A stretch of DNA of 64,000 nucleotides from Takashimella koratensis (taxonomy: Eukaryota; Basidiomycota; Tremellomycetes; Trichosporonales; Tetragoniomycetaceae), in contig BCKT01000002.1 in the NCBI GenBank assembly GCA_003116875.1, positions 682,001-746,000 on the forward strand. The letters run 5' to 3'. The translations under genes were made by a program, and so were the position numbers. Shown here piece after piece: positions 1 through 12,261 of this stretch. How positions within the stretch are numbered: position 1 is the first letter of the stretch; each line of letters opens with the position of its first letter. Under the pieces are notes generated by a model. It had not been told where the DNA came from. It saw only the letters and a list, made by a program, of their open reading frames with translations, and ran no database searches.

Positions 1-3000
1 GTCTACGTAACCAAATCAGTTCAAATCCCGCCTCCCAAGTTCGAGAACTCGCTCACCTCATGATGCTGTTTCTCGACCTTGCCGTGGCGTCGATAGGTAT
101 ACCTCACTTGCAACTGTTTAACCTCTGCGACTTCAAAGTTCCCTTCCTTCGCCAACCAATCCGACGAGTACTCGCTGTGCCTCCTGCGGGTCTCGGAGAG
201 GAAGATGGTGATTCGGTCAAGTACGTGACGGCGCAGGGACTTGGCTTGTTCCGAGCCTGCAGGTAAAGGTCCGACGGGGATCTCTTGAGTGAAGACGAAA
301 GAGCTGACGTTGCGGGATCCGAGGTGGGTATAGAATTCTTCGAGGAGCTGTTCCTGATATGATGTCAGTTGCTGCACAGGTCCAACCGTTCCAGTCACTC
401 ACTTCGGGAGCAGCGAGGATATGGGTACCAAAGTATTGCACATAGGTGATGTTATCGACGACAGCGATCTGCGCCAGTCAGAGTTAGCATTAAAAACTCG
501 GCATCCTCTCATCCAACACCACTCACGTCAGCAGCCGAGGCGAGTACCCATTCTCGCTCATACTCTTCGTCTACGCCTTTCTTGCCCCGCTTGACGGGGG
601 CCAGCTGGGTAGCGAGGAGGAACGGGGTTTGGCTCATAGCAGATCGCATCGATGCGTCAAACGTTGACCAGTGGGTGGCGATCATTCTTAGCTCCTCGAG
701 GTATCTAATATTCGGTTGTCAGCTCAGTGCCTTTCCGACACCGCAAGAGGCCCCGCTCACTTCTCAGGTGATCCAGCCTGTTGAAGCATGATCCGGGGTT
801 GCTTCAAGAGCAACTTGGCAACATCTAATCGTTTGTCAGCCCGATACCTCATTGGGTCAGGGCGCCCTACTCACCTGCTACCGAGGGCTCGGGCAGGACA
901 CCACACTGCCTCAAGAACAAATTCGCGCGCTCGCCAAAGTCCACAAAGGTGAATGCGGAACGGAAGACATTGCTACTGCTATTCTCTCGTTTCGAGACGA
1001 GGTACACTTCTGACGGCCGAGCGAGCCTCGTCACGCCCTTGTCCGCGACCGGGATGAATGCAGTCACCGCGAGCTTATTGAGCGAGGTGATGGCTGCTTG
1101 ACCAACGCGTGTGGCAAGGTACTAGCATTGTATGTCAGCGAGATCGGAGTTTCGTCTCTGTAAGAAAAGCCAATCAAACACACCTCGAAGATGGTGCGCG
1201 CTTTGGCAATGTCCGTAGTTGGAGCTTGAACAACCGCATCGACGAGCCGCTCCATTGGCGGATCGGTGGGTATCCGCAACTTTGCCGCGTTCTCAGGTGA
1301 TGAGACTGACGCATCCGCCACTGCGAACCCAAGGATCGCACATGCGGGGTTGGTGAATACCTGCATCGTATGAGCTTCGATGTTGCTTGTGAAATCGTCA
1401 AGATACTGGCAATCACTCACTTGGCCTGGCTTGGCGAGGAGCGGCGCGCCCGTTCCCGTTTTGGCTGGGATAAAAGCGACACCGGAGAACGCCGTCGGGT
1501 CAAAGTTGACATAATGCGTTCCCGACTGGGCAAGGAGGTACTGTAGCGCTCGTTCGTTGGTTGGTGCTCGGCCTGCTGCGATGCCTAGCAAGACATCGAT
1601 CGGAGGGTATCTCCTCAGCCCAAGGCTGAATAGCATCTTGGCTGTGTCTTGTCAGCCAGAGAACCCATTACCCACCTTGCAGATCCTCACCTTCGTCTGA
1701 CCCCGACTTCCATTTGGCTTCTCCCCAGTCCAACACTGGCAGTCCGAGGTTCTTCATCGCTTCGACTGGCTCATACAGCTCGTGTGGCTTTTTCCTTGCC
1801 ATAGGAGGCTTGGTCCCGTCTTCCAATGGCTCCTGGTACAGAGGGAACGCTCCGGTCTGCCTGAGGCGCGCCAGCTCTTCCGTAGATAGGGTGTCCCGAA
1901 CTGAAACGAGGTACTTCATCAAGTCAAGGCACGTCCATTCTCCACCTCCAACGAGCCTGTAAGGGCGTCAGCCATGCTCACCCTCACTCATATCAGCACT
2001 CACCTCGAGAAGACCAGCTGTAGGTCGACGGTCCGCCTCACGCCAATCGCGAGCAACATCTTCTCCATCCCACCCTTTATCGCCGTGGTCTTCGGCAGCG
2101 CAATGGTCGGGAGGTCATCGAACAACAAGTTCTTCTCAAAGTACGCTTCGCGGGGTTTCTTGAACCCAGCTTTGGTCGGGACACACGTGACGTCTTTGAG
2201 TTCGAGTGCGATCGCGCTTTGTTGGTTGGCGCTGATGGACTGCCATGCCCTTCCGAGCATGTTGAGTACGCGTTCCGCGAAAGCAGAGGATGTGCGGATA
2301 TCCGTCTCGGGGTTGGCTCCAGGATGGTCGGACATGGGAGGTTGAATGAGGAATGTGATGTATTGGAGTAGAGAGAGCTCGGTCCATCCAAAGATCTGGT
2401 AGATGGTCCCGCCCTTGAGGTCCTTCGTGATGGTGTAGGGAAGGGTGTGGGGAGGGAGAGGCATGTCGGTGGGGATTGACGAGCTTTGGGGCTTGACAAA
2501 CGTCTGGATCATAGAGAGTGGAACAATCTTGCCGGCGTCGGTGACGACAATCGCTGCGTCCAAAAGCCTCGCGCGGATGTTGTTGCCGTATCCATCGTGC
2601 TCCGCGATGCTCTGCCACCACAACAGACAGCTAATCATCTCTTTCTCCGTCAACGGTCGTTTCCCCAGCTGAGCGATAACGTCGTCGAACGCAACTTCTC
2701 GGAGAAGTCCCAGCTCCCGCAGGCGCGCAACCGACCGCGGAGCGTCTACCACGGTCGCTGGGGACAGTACCGCGAGCTCGGGTACAAACTTGAGCAGCTC
2801 GTCGTTGGGCATCCGGATTTGGTTGATCTGAAGGATGCCAGCAGTTGAGATGAGGGGGAGAGTGGAGTTGTTGGTTGCGCACTTGTAGTAGGCCGACTCC
2901 ATCTCTTGGCCGACAATAGGCGACGGGGTGGTCGTCTTGAAGCTGAAGAACTGCAGCGCGTGCAGACCTCGAGCAAGGAGCTTGGCGCGTGTTGCTTGGT

Positions 3001-4837
3001 CCGTGACGGTGGTCTTCTCCCACAGCTGTTTGATCTGGGCGAGTTCCAGCTCGTAGATCAGGCGAGAGAGGTACCCTCCAACCCAGAGCAGCTCCTTGTT
3101 CCAGTGTGCAACGTGCCTATCGACGAGATCGACCGACTCGCGCTCGACAGTCGGGATGAACCTCGCTGCCAAGTGTCCACCGATACCCGTCGTTTGGCCT
3201 GTAGCTTGACCAATAAAGATTTTCGCCGATTTATCGCTGTCGAGTGCAGGACAAAGGCCGGAGAACACAGCGCCGACATCCTTGATCTTGCTCTCCTCCC
3301 CCTGGATCTCATCATATCCTTCTCCGCGGGAGAACACGAGACTCGCGGGCATCCTGCTCGGAGGAGGCTTCTTTGTCGCTCGTTCGAGCTCGCGTCCAAA
3401 TGCGGGGGAGACGGTGACTTTGATATCCGCCTGGTAGATCTCGATTTCACGAGCGAGCACAGTGACTTCAGTCGGATCTTCCTCGGGGGGTGGGGGTGGT
3501 GTCGGCGCGACAGGGGTGGGAGCGGGAGAGACGCGGTTGAAAAAGGACGAGCTAAAGAGGCCTCCTAGAGCCTTGGCGGGTCGGGCGAGTGCCGCGGGGA
3601 TTGGCAGAGGGGGTGGAGTGAAGCCCGACGCTGCAAGAGGTCAATCATGCTCTGGCCAAACTTGACCGAACTCACCCGAAAGCCATTTCATCACGCGAAC
3701 AGTAATTGTCATGCTCGTCGCGTCCACAGTCTGCACCTTCATCATTCCCACCGAGCTCGTATCTCTCAGCCCAGCCTTGGCGACTCGGTTCTTCGTTTTT
3801 ACGTCTTTCCGAACTTCGAGAACTTTAACGTCATCGACGAGCATATCGATACGTTTCATCGTCCGCATAAAAGTGAGACTGGTGATAAGGAACCGGGCAA
3901 AGTCGAGCGGGCCTTCGAGGGGAGTCGGGGATCGCAGAGCCATGGTGAACGTCGTCCATGGGTGTCCAGAGGTGGAGGGCTCGCCACCACCGCTAGGAGA
4001 TGGGAGGTCGCCGGAACGAGCGAGAAGTTGGTCTTTGCCGTCTTTCCAGTAGAACCCCATCCATTTGTCACCCGACTCGACAAACGGGTCGTCTAAGGGG
4101 GTCAGCACGCGTCAGCTCGAGGAACATACCGCACACGCTCCATAGAGAGTAGAACCCGACACCGAAGCTGGAGTTTCGTCAGCAGGTCTTTGGCAAATGT
4201 TTTGCTTCATAGGATTTGCGACTCACGCTCCGATTTTCTCTTCATCGGGGTTACCCTCGGCGATCTTCTTCAACCGCTGCCAATCCTCGGTGCGGAACGG
4301 GATACCGTCGTTAGCGACGACATAACGTACGATCTGTCATGGCAACAAGGGAGAATTCAGCTCTGTTGCGTTCACAAATCGAAAACTATGGAGCTCACTG
4401 GATCCTTCTTTACATCCGGCAACACTGACGGCCCCTCCCCGCGTTCTATTGCGTCCACGCCCGCCTGCGAGTAAAATCGAACCTGTACATGCTCGGCCTA
4501 TCCACTCGAGTCAGCTACCTAGTCACTCGGAGAAACCCGACGCAAACTCTGACTCAGACTCACCCCCGCATCGTCTGCGTTCTGTAGCAGTTCTCGGAAG
4601 ACTAGCCAATCCCCGGGCACAGCTCAGCACAGGATTACCCCTTTTTTTGCCACTCAATTCCGACTCGACTCACTTGTATGTTCTCCAGAGTATCTAGCAA
4701 GGATCTCTGCAAGCGTGGTGAGCAACAGTTCTGTGAGTGAGAAGTTTGCACTCACTGTCTATCAATGCCCGCTGGTTGACTTCGACGGTCTCGTCGGTGC
4801 CCGACTTCCACAGGTCTTCGCGCTTCGGTGGCGGCAT
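1..4837 (-). CDS. Sacsin-like HSP90-fold ATPase, DUF3684 family, 3' end beyond window
   Basis: A large multi-exon gene running off the left edge. It starts at the ATG at 4837 (MPPPKREDLW), and early exons rebuild an HSP90/sacsin-type nucleotide-binding fold: FRELLQNADDAG around 4560-4610 (N-box), NDGIPF around 4300 and GAFGVGFYSLWSV split by an intron around 4140-4230. The long exon at 2000-3460 (486 codons) and those downstream resemble the fungal DUF3684 region that follows this ATPase domain in a family of very large proteins. Introns are short with gtgagt-like donors. The family is taken to be chaperone-like by analogy with sacsin, but I know of no established substrate. The gene is divergent from the hydrolase at 5166, 328 bp away. 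The C-terminus is missing only because the window ends. The ATPase part is clear; the DUF3684 assignment rests on recognition. Confidence 0.85.
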
Positions 4838-5165
4838 GGTGGAGGGACGTGCCGAGCGGCGGGGGAGTTCTAGCCAAGGATCGATTGTCCAGTTGCAACG
4901 ACGCGTCGGATGGTGATAGCAGTTGGTTAGAGCAGGTGTGATGAAGAGTATGATACAAGAAAGAGCTGATACTTGCTGTATGGGTAAGGTAGAGTAGGTG
5001 AATGGGAAGTGAGAGATGCAACAACTTGTCACCGTCTCATCTTGAAACACGGCCTAACCCCCGGAGATTCAGCAATCTCCGCGTCCCCTTGGGATGCCGA
5101 AAATTCCAGCCGACTTTGCCTCATCGGTCATTCTCATCATCCACCACCTGACCCGCTCGCAAGCA

Positions 5166-7109
5166 ATGAACACCCTCGCCCGCTTGGCTCCTCGTATGAG
5201 CTCCCGGTCTACTTCCCCTCACGTCGTTGCTGCCTCCCGACTCGCTGTTATTTCACGCCACGTCTCTTCGTCCTCGACCGCCATGGCTGCTGCACCGGCT
5301 TCGGGTGGCTCGGCAGCTGCGAGTGACCTCGTGCAGTACGAGTCTCAGGGGTCTGCAAGAGTGTACCGCCTCAACAGGCCTCGAGCGAGGAACGCGCTTA
5401 ACAGGGAGATGATCCAGTCGTTGTCTGAGAAAGTCAAGGTAGGTAGGATGTTCCTGGTAGAAGCGGAGGGCGGCGAAAGTGGGAGTGAGGACGGGGAGGT
5501 GAAGGACAGGGACAACCGTGGTGAAGAAGAGGAGATGAAAGTAGGCTCACATAACACAGGCATGGCGAGACTCGGACCTCTGCCACCTCATCGTGGGGAC
5601 TGGAGATGACGTTGCCTTTTGTGCCGGCGGCGATGTCAAGACGATCGTCGAGGGTCGGAAAGCCGGTCGTGACGAGGGTCTTGCGTTCTTCAAAGACGAG
5701 TTTGAGCTCAACTGGCTTTTGGGTCGTCTGGGGAAGCCTTATATCGCAATCATCGATGGAATCACGAGTACGTGTGAGGTAGCTAGGTAAACCACGACTT
5801 GGTAGCTAACTCACGAACAGTGGGTGGCGGTGCTGGACTTTCCCTTCCTGCTCCTCTTCGGGTCGCGACCAAGCGCACCATATTCGCCATGCCCGAGACG
5901 AAGATTGGGTACGCACCTGATGTCGGAGCCAACTACTATCTCTCCCAGCTCGACGGTGAGATTGGCGCATGGCTCGCTGTTACGGGTCAGGAGGTCTGGG
6001 GCCGGGCTGTCTAGTGAGTTGCTCCTCTCTACCGCTCTGGGATCCATTCTTGACTCAGCACTGACCTGTTACTTCCAGCGAACTGGGTATCGCCACGCAC
6101 TACGTGGACCCATCGTCTATCCCGGACTTGATCCAACAGATCACCCAACTGTCCAACCCGTCCCTCGCTACCCTATCCAGCCTGATCGCATCCTATGCGC
6201 CCTCCGCCCCTTCCACCGATCTGGCGGCGTCGTCCAAGGCCTCTCCCGAAGGTCTCTCGCCGATCACGGGTGAGGTTCGTGCTTTCCTTGACAAAGCATT
6301 CAAGCACGAGTCGGTGCAAGAGGTTTATAGCGCTCTCGAGGGTGCCGCCGCGGACGAAGGGTTGAGCGAGGCGGTCAAGGAGTGGGCAGCGGCACAAAAG
6401 GCGATCATGGATGAACGAAGCCCGACGGGTATGGCTGTGGCTCTGACCAACTTCCACCTGGCGAAGAAGGCAAAGCGACTGCAGACGGCTATCCAAAACG
6501 GTGCGTACATGTTCAACGTCAGGTTTATAATAATGCTGACTCTTCGTCTAGACATTCTCATGGCTACTGGCTTCGCTGTGAGTCTCACTACTTAGGCTCA
6601 CACCCCTTCGCTTTCGTGTCATGCAGTGACTAACCTACTTACAGGGCCCCACCCGGCCGACTGACGACTTCACCACCGGTGTCACCCACCTCCTCGTTGA
6701 CAAAGCCCGTGGCCGACCTTCGTGGAACCCATCTTCAATCTCTGACTCCGCTGTTTCACCTTCATCCATCAAACGCGACTTCTTCACCTCTTCGACCCCT
6801 CACCTCTCCTCTGCGCCTCAACTCGAGCTGTACTCCGAGTCCTCTAGCCGCAAGGGCCGAGACTCGACGTGGGGTCTGTTCCGCAAACACGGGTTGCCAT
6901 CTGAGGACGAAGTTCGGGCGTGGGTGAATGGCGAGGCAGCAGGCTCGGGAGCGTTCAAGATCACCGAGAAGGAGTTGATCGGGAGCTTGGTTGGTGAGGC
7001 CGGTGTGAATGGGGTAGGGCAGAGAGAAGACGAGGCGGTCAGCGTGATCAAGGCGATCGTGGAAAAGGACTGCAAGAAGGACGATGAGGGGTACCTCGGG
7101 TGGAAGTAG
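5166..7109 (+). CDS. EHD3: 3-hydroxyisobutyryl-CoA hydrolase, mitochondrial (enoyl-CoA hydratase/isomerase fold)
   Basis: This enzyme hydrolyses 3-hydroxyisobutyryl-CoA in mitochondrial valine breakdown. The crotonase-fold signatures are clear: [13 protein letters not shown] near the N-terminus, [10 protein letters not shown] (oxyanion hole) around 5620, [10 protein letters not shown] around 5820, and [19 protein letters not shown] around 5890 carrying the acidic catalytic region. The C-terminal half has the long insertion and helical tail typical of HIBCH rather than plain enoyl-CoA hydratase. The first ~40 residues are rich in Arg and Ser with almost no acids, fitting a mitochondrial presequence. 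An in-frame ATG at 5094 and later ones at 5196 and 5283 are alternatives; 5166 gives the best presequence. At least five short introns interrupt the gene. It converges on ORC5, with stops 153 bp apart. Confidence 0.92.
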
Positions 7110-7261
7110 GCTAGGCTGTGTACACATTTTTAATGCATCTTGGAGATGTGCGTGATAGGCAGTCAAGGGAAATTGTTACGAGATGTCTCCATCTGTTGTT
7201 CTACGTGTGACATCCCAGCGACGGAACTGAGAAGCGTAACTCTGCCCACCTGACAACTTGC

Positions 7262-9250
7262 TCACTCGGTCGACTCGTACAAATACTCGTCCAAGGTGAA
7301 CCTCAGCTCTTTCGCCATCGTCTTGGCTGTCTCGTAATCCAGTTCGCAACGAAGCATGATATTATCCAGCCGATCGAGCGGGGATATGCGTCGCAACAAC
7401 CCTTGGCCCTCGAGTTCGGGAATCTGTGGAAGAGAGTCGTGTTAGTCAAATTGATCTGTAACTTGCTCGACATCCCTTCTCTCCACCTCTCTCGATGTTC
7501 CGCTCTACTCCTATCTTTCTTTGCTATTCCGTTCCCCTCGTACTCACCATACCCCACAGCTTGACCGACATGGTCAAACAATCAACCTCATCGTCCCACT
7601 TCTCATCCCTCTCCAAATCCCTTACTCTTCTTCTCTCCGCTCTCGCCTGTGCAGCCGCTACAGAGACCTGATACAGCGCCCTCCCTCCGTTCGCCGCCTC
7701 GTCATCGTCTTCGTGGTACCCCGGTTCGAGGTCGGGTGGGCGAGTCGCGTGTTCTGCATAGAGCGAGGCGAAGATTGCTAGCATACGATCGAGAGGGAAC
7801 GGTTTGGGTCCAAGTAGCCGTTGAGGGACCTGTTCCCATATCAGCCTTTGCCCTATCCACCCACGCCGATCTTGTGTCCTTGTCATTAGACTTCTTCTCT
7901 CACCTTGCCCATACGGATCCGACCATAACCTGCTCTGCGAGTCCCTCCACCTCTTCTTCTCTTCCCATCTGGCCCAGTCCCGCGCCCAAAGAGCCTAATA
8001 TCTGATTTCGCCGGATTATAACTCGCGCAGTAAGCAGCTACCACAATAAATTTCGCAGCAGTTGGCAGTTCAAGCGCAGGTGGGTGAGGGATTGTCCTTG
8101 TTTGTCTCGCCATGAGTCGTTCTGCAAGTGACCCACTCGCAGCGGGGGTACCTGTCATTGTCGTCCCCGACGAGGCGCGGCGACTGGGGCTGTTGACTGC
8201 CTCGGGCGCGAGAGCGGCAGTGAGTTCCGCTCGGCCGTTGGTGCGTGGTAACACATCTTCGATGGCAGCTGCCAGTGCTAGCGACAATTGGTGTTTGAGG
8301 TCCGTCAACAGCTTGACTGTAACCTCCAACGGTGGCGGAATTGGCACTGTTCCTTCAGCCTCTGACCCTCCCTCCGTGCCTTGCGGATACGCCCTTCCTA
8401 GCTCGACCATTTCCGCGTGCGGTGGTAGGTGCGCGGTGTATATTAGCCATAGTGCGGTGGCGAGGTACTCGATTTCCCCCGGTGGTGAGGAGGCCGGGAC
8501 CAGCCCTCCAGCTGCCGAGAGGAGGAGGTCGAGGAATCGTGGCCAGAGTGGGTGAGACGAAGCGGTGGAGAGGGTGGCCAAGATGTCGTCTCGGTCGGCT
8601 GGGGGTAGGTAGATGTGAACAGGCTCGAGAGCGTCGCCGCGAGAGGGACGGAGCTCGTCCCATGGTACTTGGGACGCGAGGACAACAGTGAGGGGGATTC
8701 CGACCTATGAGCGAGAAGTCGATCAGTAGAAGAGTGTCAGCGCATGGATCCGTTCTTTTTCCCATGTCATTCAGAAAGAACGTACCAGTTCGTTTAATCG
8801 AGTGATCGCTGCCCATCCTTGCCCAAACACCGACCGGAGTCGTTCAGCCTTTGACACATAAACCACAACCAGTCCTTCCTCCTCTTCCCACTCCTCTTCT
8901 TCCCCTCTGATCGCTTCTTTCCCCTTCCTGCCCTTCCCCTTCGCCTTCCCCTTGCCCGCTTGTCTTGCCCAGACCTCTCTCAGACCCCTGGCTAGCCCAT
9001 CGAGGGTAGCTACCTCCTTCTCTCCGGAGCCGCTCGCAGCGCCCGGAACAGCCGCAGAGACCTTTGCGAGTACCCCGGAGAGGAAGAGGCGCGGGGTATG
9101 GTGCTCGACCGCGTCGAGGCGCGCGACGATACATCGCCGTGGAAGTGAGGAGGAGGAAGGGAGCGCCGAAGGAGGGTGGTGGGGGTGATGTAGATGAATA
9201 AAGGCAGGCGCGCCGCGGTGGCTCAAAAGCGTGGAGAGCTGGTGCGACAT
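7262..9250 (-). CDS. ORC5: Origin recognition complex subunit 5
   Basis: This is a subunit of the nuclear origin recognition complex, which loads MCM at replication origins. The middle part shows the ORC5 arrangement: a degenerate ATPase core, then LASQVPWDELRP (sensor region, around 8650), a disordered linker, and the conserved C-terminal ORC5 domain with LLGPKPFPLDRMLAIF around 7790 and a terminal winged-helix-like segment ending in EYLYESTE. Four coding exons are visible. The usual Walker A loop is replaced by a His/Pro-rich stretch (FIHLHHPHHPPSA, around 9190), and the Walker B aspartate position reads VVYVSKAERL. The ATP site therefore looks dead. The start at 9250 aligns with the usual QLSTLL helix, but the frame stays open upstream, so a short upstream exon is possible. 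Confidence 0.84.
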
Positions 9251-9687
9251 CCCCGCGGTCGAGTTTGGACAGTGAGGTGGGAGAAAGGGGGCTAGGGGGC
9301 CAGCAGAGCGCGTTGATGACTTGAAGCAAGAAGTAGAGGGTGAACACCAACCTCGAATCTCGAACCTCAACTTGGGCGGATCTTTATTTCGGCTGACCTT
9401 TTCCTGATTTTATTTACGCGGCTCGTACGCTCCCTCTGATTCCTCGTTTCGCACCATCCCCCATCGCCCAGCTTGACCCCATCTCACATCGAACAACTCT
9501 CGCCTCTCATCCTCTTCGCATCTCACACGTCTCCCTCGCCTTCACCTAACCCGACCTCGCCTTCGTACACGTGGGTCACGACTTCTTCATCGTCAACGCG
9601 ATCTCTGTCAGCCTTGAACGCGACTATCAACCCAGCCCACGTCTCCCCTATCCCCCACGTCTGTGCTTCACCCACTCCACCGCGACT

Positions 9688-10403
9688 ATGCCCTTGCCGC
9701 CAGAGCTCGTGGGGAAGAAACCACCCCCTAACAGGTTCAACATCCCACCTCCTCCTGGGATCCGCAGAATAATCTGGCGATGGAGGTGAGTCGCGTGGGT
9801 TCCTTGTACCCAGGATTGTTGCTTGTACTGGCCCCCGAGTCGATATCCACATTTATCACTTGCAACTTTTTTCTTGAATACCCTTCTCCCATCTCAATGA
9901 CAAAGCAACTCTGGCGAAATCTCGCTCTTGCGTAGGCTAGCACTAACCGCTACTGCAGAATATGGCTCGAGGCGACGTTTGCAATCTCCATGTTGGACTA
10001 CTGGGAGATTACGATTCTATGTACGTCGCACTCTCCCCCTCCTTCTTATCATCAAACATTCTTCAAATCGCGTTACTGACCCAATCCTCTACACTTTTCC
10101 AACTATCTACCTTCGAACTGAACACGATACACTGTCCCTCGCCCACTCGTCACGCCCGCAGACCTCATTTGCGCTGTAATCACCGCACTCTTCTGGTTCT
10201 CCGTCTTCACCTACTTCCCAGGTCATTACTCGTACATGGCTCGCCGGTTCTCTTACTACGTCTACGGAGACGAGACGGTGGATGCTGCGGCCGCGTTGCG
10301 CGCGTGGATCGGGACCGTCGTGCGGGATGGGATTGACACGGTAAAGGGCGCCGTGGGTGGAGTGACCAGCTCAAGCGCGGGAGCAGGCGGGGTTGAGCTA
10401 TAG
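9688..10403 (+). CDS. Small subunit of serine palmitoyltransferase (ssSPT/Tsc3-like), three exons
   Basis: A 133-residue protein is assembled from exons 9688-9785, 9959-10020 and 10162-10403; the splice sites are GT-AG and keep the frame. Residues ~33-75 carry the ssSPT signature: an aromatic/aliphatic helix, then MLDYWEITI (compare MLEPWERTV in human ssSPTa), one transmembrane helix (YLICAVITALFWFSVF) and a Pro-containing exit (TYFPGHY). Such subunits bind the SPT heterodimer in the ER membrane and boost the first step of sphingolipid synthesis. The N-terminus is Pro-rich and cytosolic-looking. The C-terminal ~50 residues are Ala/Gly-rich and longer than in animal ssSPTs. It is divergent from ORC5 and converges with the lipase. 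The exon model is direct sequence reading; the family call is by motif comparison from memory. Confidence 0.72.
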
Positions 10404-10663
10404 CGTATGGTACAGCTGTTGTGAGCGATGGATCGCGATTTGCAAGTCAATGATCGCAAGGGATCGCAAGGGAGGGAGAGAGTCGGAACTGATACAGAGA
10501 TCTTGTGATTTGAACCATAGTGCATGCATAATGTCGACCAAGGCTTCACTTTGCTGTCCCATGGACGCGTCTCAAACGTCACTCTCATTGCCCATTGTCA
10601 TCGATCAACCCGCATATTACGGATTCGTATGAGCTCGTGAAGACCTTAACCTATATGAACCCA

Positions 10664-12261
10664 TCAGAGCTTCGCGGCACCCGCCTCAGGTTCAGCAGCG
10701 GGGGCAGAAGCAGCCGCGGTAGTTGTCGCTGTCGGCGTTGCTTCTCCGACCCTTGCCAGAATCCAATCGATAACAACCTTGGCCACCTGCTCCGGCACGG
10801 GTGCCGGCTCGTTGTGAACCTCATGGAACATGCCCTAGACCCCACACCATTAGCCCTTCCCCCCTTTCTTCCATCACAGCGCTCGACTCACCTCGACGCT
10901 GTGGAACGTCTTGTCGCTCGCCTGTACGTTGGCGACGAACCGCTCCGAAGTCTTGGGGTCACAGATCGCATCTTCAGATCCGTGGTACACGAGAAGCGGG
11001 AGACCCGCCGGCCAGTTGTTCCATCCCGAAGGCGAGTCGAGCGACATTCCGCCGTTCAACATGTCCGCCATACCACGAAGTGTGCCAGCCTGTTCGCAGA
11101 ATGGGTCGTTCTTGCATCGCTCGTTGGCTTCTTTGCTGTGACTCAGGGCCTGATGGAGTGAGCGGCGCTCTCTTAAATGAATCCGCACGGAATCGATGAG
11201 AAACGGTTGGGCAGGCAAACGAGCAGGGTGAGTAGGGGAAGAGGGCAGTCGCGACTCACGTCGTAGTTCATAGGCGCAGGGATGAGCATCCCACCGAGAC
11301 CGAGACCAGCAGCTACGCTTCCTGCTTTGAGCTGAAGACGAGATCAGCTATACCGAAGCCAACGCACAGCTCTTGCAAGCAAAGCTCACCTGGATCCAAG
11401 GGGCGGCTTTGGTCAATCGGATGAGAGGTCCACCAGCGATGACACCGGACAACAGCGCGAGTGTCTCCTTCGAAGGCGGTGCGCTGGGTCGAGTCACAAA
11501 GGCAAGTGATTCCGCACCGCCCTGGTCTCCATCATCAGCTTCTACTCGATCTTCACCACATCGAATCCCACGGCCCTTGTCGACTTGTACACGCACTCAC
11601 CATGCTGAAACCATGAAGGAAGAGCTTCTTCCCTTTTGCTTTCGCCTTCTCGCTGACATGTTTCACGAACCACTCGATATCAGGCATGACTTTTGCCCAG
11701 CCTCCAGTCTTTCGCTTTGCGTTCTTCTCAAGCTTGACGATTTTACCGTCAGCCTTCCATTTCGCGACTTCGGGCGCGGACGCTGTCAGAGGTTCCTGCG
11801 AGGTCCTGCCATGGCCGCGCTGGTCAAAGGCAGTGACGTGGATACAGGCAGGAGGAGCAGCTAGACGCGTAAAGAAGTCGTCGTATCGGTTGACGTGTTC
11901 GGAGAAGCCTGTGGTTTTGAGGGTGGGTGGAATGGTGGAGAGGAAGCGAAGAGTACAACGTCAGCGAGGATGAAAAGTATGAGGTTAGGTAGTGACTTGC
12001 CGTGGACGAAAAGGGTAAAGGCCTTGGGCTCTTCGTTCGTGGGGTACCACTGAGTCAAACAGGGAGGCCAGAGTCAGTTCAGATCACATACCACGCTCCC
12101 ACGCTAAGTCTACCGTCGAGTTGTCGTGTCTTTCAACGTGTCCAGGTAAACGATGGACGGAGTGAAGACTGACTCACCTGCTTGGTGTAGAACGGGGTGT
12201 TCTCTGGGCCGAGAATATACACTTCGACGACTGTCACGTCGGGGTTGGTGATCGTGGCCAT
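10664..12261 (-). CDS. Monoglyceride lipase-like alpha/beta hydrolase (serine hydrolase)
   Basis: This is an alpha/beta hydrolase of the monoacylglycerol lipase/serine aminopeptidase S33 group, expected to release fatty acid from monoglycerides at lipid droplets or membranes. Exons rebuild FTLFVHG around 12010 (oxyanion HG), FDQRGHGRT around 11800, the nucleophile elbow LHGFSMGG (GxSxG) split by an intron near 11530-11610, LLVYHGSEDAICDP around 10960 (catalytic Asp) and MFHEVHNEP around 10830 (catalytic His). All three catalytic residues are therefore present. Six or so exons have short introns. There is no signal peptide. The C-terminus ends in an Ala-rich tail. The ATG at 12261 opens MATITNPDVTVVEVYI; upstream in-frame codons are less likely starts. 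Confidence 0.9.
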
